From NCBI RefSeq assembly GCF_001686925.1, contig NZ_LVEN01000027.1:930001-994000 (forward strand): a DNA stretch of 64,000 nt, written 5' to 3'. Positions 60,668-64,000 of the stretch are shown piece by piece. Under the pieces are notes generated by a model. That model was not told the origin of the DNA, made no database searches, and saw only the letters and a program-made list of their open reading frames with translations. The stretch comes from Flavobacterium piscis (GTDB taxonomy: Bacteria > Bacteroidota > Bacteroidia > Flavobacteriales > Flavobacteriaceae). The position numbers and the translations under genes were made by a program. Numbering within the stretch: position 1 is the stretch's first letter; each line of letters starts with the position of its first letter.

Positions 60668-60860
60668 CCGCTAAGAACGCAAAGACTTACGCAAAGTTCG
60701 CGAAGGTTTTTGTTTAAAGCTTTTTTTTGAGAGCGCTAAGCTTCGTAAATTTGTTTTTGCTCTTTTATGACAAAAAAAATCCGCTTTAATCCGTTTTTTC
60801 GCTTGCGAATCGGCGTCATCTGCGTTCAAAATAGGACATTTTATTTAGCTAGTGAGATTG
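60668..60860. repeat. Dispersed AACCGC/GCAAAG-type repeat region
   Basis: AACCGCTAAGAACGCAAAG at the start, ACGCAAAGTTCGCGAAGG, then AAAAAATCCGCTTTAATCCG and GGCGTCATCTGCGTTC further on. The first part matches the element at 42235-42371; the second is another dispersed motif with the common text ATCCG...CATCTGCGTTC. The gap 60659-60945 holds no gene. Confidence 0.6.
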
Positions 60861-60881
60861 CTTGTTTCCTCGCAAAGACAA

Positions 60882-60927
60882 AAAAAATCCACAAAATTGA
60901 AATTACATTCAAATTTGTGGATTTTTT
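60882..60927. terminator. Terminator downstream of the glutathione peroxidase gene
   Basis: AAAAAATCCACAAA / TTTGTGGATTTTTT, perfect 14-bp stem with A and T tracts on both sides. Confidence 0.85.
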
Positions 60928-60945
60928 GGTTGAGATAGTTGTTTA

Positions 60946-61533
60946 TTAACTTTTTATCCAGTTGATTACTTCAGGATCTGTTGGCAATGTTCTTGGTTTG
61001 ATAACCTTTACCAATTCACCTTTTTCGTTGATTAAGTATTTCTGGAAATTCCATTCTACTTCAGAATCCTGTAAGCCGTTTTTAGATTTTTGTGTCAGGA
61101 ATTTGTAAACCTCGCACATATCATCTCCTTTTACAGAAACTTTATCCATCATTGGAAAAGTTACTCCGTAATTTTGTTGGCAAAAAGTTTCGATTTCTTT
61201 GTTTGTTCCCGGTTCCTGCGAAGCAAAATTATTAGCAGGGAAACCTACAATTACAAAACCTTTATCTTTATACTCTTTATAAATGGCTTCAAGATCTTTG
61301 TATTGAGGCGTTAATCCGCATTTTGAAGCGGTATTTACGATCATTACTTTTTTTCCTTTTAATGATGCAAAATCAAAGGTGTCTCCTGATAGATCCTGAA
61401 CTTTAAATTGGTAAATATTTTCTTTTGCCATAGTTTTATCTGTTTTAGATAATTTATTTTTACTTGTCTGAGCCTGAACTTGTGAGCTCAATAATAAGAT
61501 CACACTACAAGCTATAAATGCTATTTTTTTCAT
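60946..61533 (-). CDS. Secreted glutathione peroxidase family protein
   Basis: 195 residues. Signal peptide ends at about VQAQ (residue 22), so a periplasmic version. Thioredoxin fold with peroxidatic Cys in NTASKCGLTPQY (Cys where mammalian enzymes have Sec), Gln in GFPANNFASQEP and Trp in VEWNFQKYL, forming the catalytic tetrad. It probably uses thioredoxin-like donors, as do other Cys-GPx. Upstream is a strong orphan hairpin at 61626-61656. Confidence 0.9.
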   Translation of the reverse strand: MKKIAFIACSVILLLSSQVQAQTSKNKLSKTDKTMAKENIYQFKVQDLSGDTFDFASLKGKKVMIVNTASKCGLTPQYKDLEAIYKEYKDKGFVIVGFPANNFASQEPGTNKEIETFCQQNYGVTFPMMDKVSVKGDDMCEVYKFLTQKSKNGLQDSEVEWNFQKYLINEKGELVKVIKPRTLPTDPEVINWIKS

Positions 61534-62410
61534 TGATCGATTTTTTTATAAAATTAGTCAAAAACTGGTTTAGGATACTATTTTGAGATCTTTATTTTTA
61601 TTAAACATAAGTTAAATAAAAAATTGAAGCCTAGCGTTAATCAGACGCTAGGCTTCCCCCCATACAAACAAATCAAACCATGAATTTAATTGTAATCTAT
61701 TTTTATTATGTTAGTTAAAATTATAGTTGATGCCCCGGTTATAGTGAAAATTATATTTAGAATCATACAACCTTATATTTTTAAATATTATTTTATTTCT
61801 GGCGTTTAATCTTATTATATTGTTATCAGCGTAAATTTGGCATTTAGTTTTCTATTCTAATTTTCGGTTTGGAAGTCCGATGACATCAACTATGCAATGC
61901 TATATTTTAAATCTGAATTAAATTTTTAATTCTTTTATATTTTTATTTGATAATTATATCCAGATTTTTTACAATCATTTCTAAAATCACTTTTGCTGCT
62001 TGTCAATGCTAAAACTGTTGTCAAGCCCACGATTAATATTCGTAAATCGTATATCATATTGATGACATTTTATTATTGCATACTTACTTTACAATTTCAA
62101 CCTTTAACAACTGTTAAATTTCAACTTGTCATCTCAAACAAAAACAGCTTTTATATTCTAATTTTGAAGCTCTTTTCTTTCTTCTGCTATTTTTCAGCAT
62201 TATTGTTTGATGTTATAATAGCATTTACGTAATAGGTTTGCTTTTGGTTTTAAAAAAATGAAAAAAAAGTAATATTTTTTTCAAACCCCTTATTTTTCTA
62301 GGTCTCGGACTATTAAAAAAAAATAAAATTTCACAAAAAAATAAATTATCTTTATCTCAATCTATAAAAATGTATACTGAAATTTTGTTTAAGCTTAAAA
62401 ACCTAAATCT
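61534..62410. other. Long AT-rich region upstream of the ECF sigma gene
   Basis: 877 bases without a supportable gene. It holds the hairpin at 61626-61656, a plus-strand TAAATTTG at 61832-61839 (possible -7 box with no ORF after it) and a 79-codon frame at 61993-62232 with no normal start and no homology that I recognise. Minus-strand ATGs yield only very short peptides. Confidence 0.45.
61626..61656 (-). terminator. Strong orphan hairpin, terminator-like on the minus strand
   Basis: Perfect 12-bp stem GAAGCCTAGCGT / ACGCTAGGCTTC with a 7-base loop. On the minus strand it runs into AATTTTTTATTT. No gene precedes it on that strand, so it may end a small RNA or act in the leader of the glutathione peroxidase gene. 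Confidence 0.5.
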
Positions 62411-62941
62411 ATGAGTCAAGATGAATTGCTAGTTTTAATTTACAAAAAAGACGAAAGAGCTTTTACCCATTTGTACGATATGTATTCGAAAAGTCTGTTT
62501 TCGGTTATCAATGTTCTAATAAAAAATCGTGAAGAAGCAGAAGATGTTTTGCAGGAAGTTTTTGTCAAAATCTGGAAAAATATTGATTCTTACAACGAAA
62601 GTAAAGGCCGTTTTTATACCTGGATCCTTAATATAGCCAGAAATACGTCGATTGATAAATTAAGATCTAAAAATTTTAATAACAGCCAAAAAAACCTTTC
62701 CTCGGATAATTTCGTAAATCTGTTAGATGACAGTAATAAACTTACTAATAGAATTGATACAATTGGAATTCAGGAATTTGTAAAGAAACTAAAGCCAAAA
62801 TGTATTGAGATTATAGATTTATTGTTTTTTAAAGGATATACCCAACAAGAAGCTTCAGAAGAATTGGCATTGCCACTGGGAACTATCAAAACGCAAAACA
62901 GAAACTGTATTAACGACCTACGTAATTATTTAAAAATATAA
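62411..62941 (+). CDS. ECF-type RNA polymerase sigma factor
   Basis: 176 residues. Region 2 (DERAFTHLYDMYSKSLFSVI, EEAEDVLQEVFVKIWKN, TWILNIARNTSIDKLRS) and region 4 (FKGYTQQEASEELALPLGTI, KTQNRNCINDLRNYL). It directs polymerase to promoters of an extracytoplasmic stress regulon. The gene ends in TAATG, where its stop overlaps by one base the ATG of the following anti-sigma gene, so the two are translationally coupled. Confidence 0.93.
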   Translation: MSQDELLVLIYKKDERAFTHLYDMYSKSLFSVINVLIKNREEAEDVLQEVFVKIWKNIDSYNESKGRFYTWILNIARNTSIDKLRSKNFNNSQKNLSSDNFVNLLDDSNKLTNRIDTIGIQEFVKKLKPKCIEIIDLLFFKGYTQQEASEELALPLGTIKTQNRNCINDLRNYLKI

Positions 62942-63729
62942 TGGAAGCACAAGAATATATAGACTCAGGAATTCTCGAATTGTACGTTTACGGTTTATTG
63001 ACCGAAACTGAAAATCTGGAAATAGCCGAAATGGCTAAGAAGAATCCCGAAATGGAACAGGAAATTATTGCAATAGAAAAAGCTATTGTGGCTTTGTCAT
63101 CCAGCTTCTCCCCTTTTCATTCGGTAGCTAATTTCGAAAAAATAAAGGCTCGTTTAGAGCTGAAACATGGCAAAGTAGTCGACATGAAACCGGCATCGAC
63201 CTGGTCTCAATATGTGGGATGGGCTGCAGCGGTATTACTATTACTGGGACTTGGATATCAAACGCTGGAACTTACCAAAACAAAAGAAGCAATTTCTACT
63301 GTTGGAACGGAGAAAGATAAAATACAAAGAGAATACGCTTTCTTAGATCAGCAAAATAAAGAGACAGAGAAAAACTTAACTATTGTCAGGGACATTAAAA
63401 ATACTGGTGTAACACTTGGCGGTCAGGCAGTTTCGCCTAATTCATTTGCAAAAGTGTATTGGAACAAGCAAACAAAAACAACTTATATTGATGCTGCAGG
63501 TTTACCAGCGCCTCCAAAAGGAATGGTGTATCAGGTTTGGTCCTTAAAATTAAGCCCGGTACTTACGCCAACAAGTATTGGTTTACTGGATAATTTTGAA
63601 GGAAACTCGCAAAAAATCTTTGCTGTAAGCCAAACAGATTCTGCAGAAGCATTTGGAATTACTCTTGAGCCCGCAGGCGGAAGCTTAACGCCTACAATGA
63701 CACAATTGTATACTTTAGGAAAAGTTTAA
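62941..63729 (+). CDS. Anti-sigma factor with RskA-type C-terminal domain
   Basis: 262 residues. N-terminal zinc-less sigma-binding helices (LELYVYGLLTETENLEIAEM), one membrane helix at about residues 90-108 (YVGWAAAVLLLLGLGYQT), then a coiled stretch and the periplasmic anti-sigma-K/RskA-like domain (SFAKVYWNKQTKTTYIDAAG, KGMVYQVWSLKLSP, FGITLEPAGGS). It sequesters the preceding sigma until a signal triggers proteolysis. Immediately overlaps the sigma stop codon. Terminator after it at 63754-63788. Confidence 0.9.
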   Translation: MEAQEYIDSGILELYVYGLLTETENLEIAEMAKKNPEMEQEIIAIEKAIVALSSSFSPFHSVANFEKIKARLELKHGKVVDMKPASTWSQYVGWAAAVLLLLGLGYQTLELTKTKEAISTVGTEKDKIQREYAFLDQQNKETEKNLTIVRDIKNTGVTLGGQAVSPNSFAKVYWNKQTKTTYIDAAGLPAPPKGMVYQVWSLKLSPVLTPTSIGLLDNFEGNSQKIFAVSQTDSAEAFGITLEPAGGSLTPTMTQLYTLGKV

Positions 63730-63753
63730 AAATAAACTTAGCATAAAACTCAG

Positions 63754-63788
63754 AACGCATATTAATTTATTTTGATGTGCGTTTTTTT
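63754..63788 (+). terminator. Terminator of the sigma/anti-sigma operon
   Basis: AACGCATAT / ATGTGCGTT arms with one mismatch and TTTTTTT. Confidence 0.75.
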
Positions 63789-63835
63789 ATTATTTTTATT
63801 TCGAATAACTCACTACTAATCAAACCGCTAAAACC

Positions 63836-64000
63836 ATGAACGGAGCTTTCCTTTTGCGAATTGCAGTTGCGATCATTCTCCTCACCCATTCTGTTTTTGG
63901 AATATTTGATAACGGAATTAATGATTTTGGCAATTTATATTTAAATCAAATTGGTTTTGCTCCTTTTGGTGTTTTTATAGCGTGGTCGATAAAATTATCA
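63836..64000 (+). CDS. DoxX-family membrane protein, N-terminal part (3' end outside window)
   Basis: 55 codons from ATG 63836, open to the edge. A first hydrophobic helix (RIAVAIILLTHSVFGIF) and a second segment starting GVFIAWSIKLS suggest a DoxX-like integral membrane protein, resembling the 4986-5369 gene in plan only. Too short to name further. Confidence 0.55.
   Translation, partial: MNGAFLLRIAVAIILLTHSVFGIFDNGINDFGNLYLNQIGFAPFGVFIAWSIKLS

Noticed and set aside
61993-62232. 79-codon frame upstream of the sigma gene
   Set aside because: Composed mostly of Ile, Phe, Leu and Tyr as random AT-rich DNA would give, with a TTG start and no promoter in place.

Overview
The window reads as chromosomal DNA of a Flavobacterium-like member of the Bacteroidota. 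The support is internal: a low G+C base composition, many start sites preceded by the Bacteroidota -7 element TAnnTTTG (often with TTTG about 19-20 bases upstream) rather than by Shine-Dalgarno sequences, Bacteroidota-type versions of signal peptidase I, RecQ and Ppc, and several families of short dispersed inverted repeats between genes. I see no prophage, transposase, plasmid replication gene or CRISPR array. Most of the window is housekeeping and metabolism with small accessory genes between.

Layout. 1-7478: the tail of a substrate-binding protein, a transglutaminase-like membrane protein, a lipoprotein, an ABC-F ATPase with an elaborate leader, then an ArsR / AHSA1 / DoxX-like / DUF4256 / endonuclease V-like run that begins at a doubled operator, and a VOC protein. 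7529-7886 is a decayed beta-lactamase-fold serine hydrolase. 8093-16151: ChaA-type antiporter, cupin-like protein, signal peptidase I, an AraC regulator with a membrane sensor, and two secreted proteins sharing an NTF2-like domain. 16152-19165: a propeller lipoprotein, a divergent HxlR/SDR pair with SnoaL-like partner, and tRNA-Val. 19429-25147: ABC exporter, porin, proline dehydrogenase, AroB. 25205-28340: a probable small ORF, arginine decarboxylase, a deoxyhypusine-synthase-like enzyme and a poly-Asp protein. 28483-36607: RecQ, DinB protein, PEP carboxylase, Lrp/AsnC regulator, M14 carboxypeptidase, and an HTH regulator in a shared promoter region carrying six copies of one palindrome. 36689-42069: acyltransferase, a five-gene run (spermidine-synthase-like, M23, lipoprotein, secreted protein, NTF2-like) and an APC permease. 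42385-47871: PLP lyase, MsrA, SelO, YpdA, CYTH protein. 48047-58646: scattered menaquinone genes menC, menA, menB and menD, mixed with unrelated genes. 58821-64000: thioredoxin-like protein, GNAT acetyltransferase, secreted glutathione peroxidase, an ECF sigma/anti-sigma pair and the start of a DoxX protein.

Working together: MenD, MenC, MenB and MenA cover four steps from isochorismate to demethylmenaquinone; menF, menH and menE are not in the window. MsrA, SelO, YpdA, the periplasmic glutathione peroxidase and the thioredoxin-like protein form a loose redox-repair set. Arginine decarboxylase and the deoxyhypusine-synthase-like protein suggest polyamine chemistry, but no agmatinase lies between them.

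The most interesting items are (i) the ABC-F leader at 2266-2396, with a 9-codon ORF and mutually exclusive base pairing that covers the start codon; (ii) the six-palindrome control region at 35859-36165; and (iii) the speA / DHS-like / poly-Asp cassette, whose DHS-like enzyme keeps the catalytic Lys but appears to have lost acidic residues of the spermidine pocket. All functional names rest on motif recognition by eye; no searches were run.
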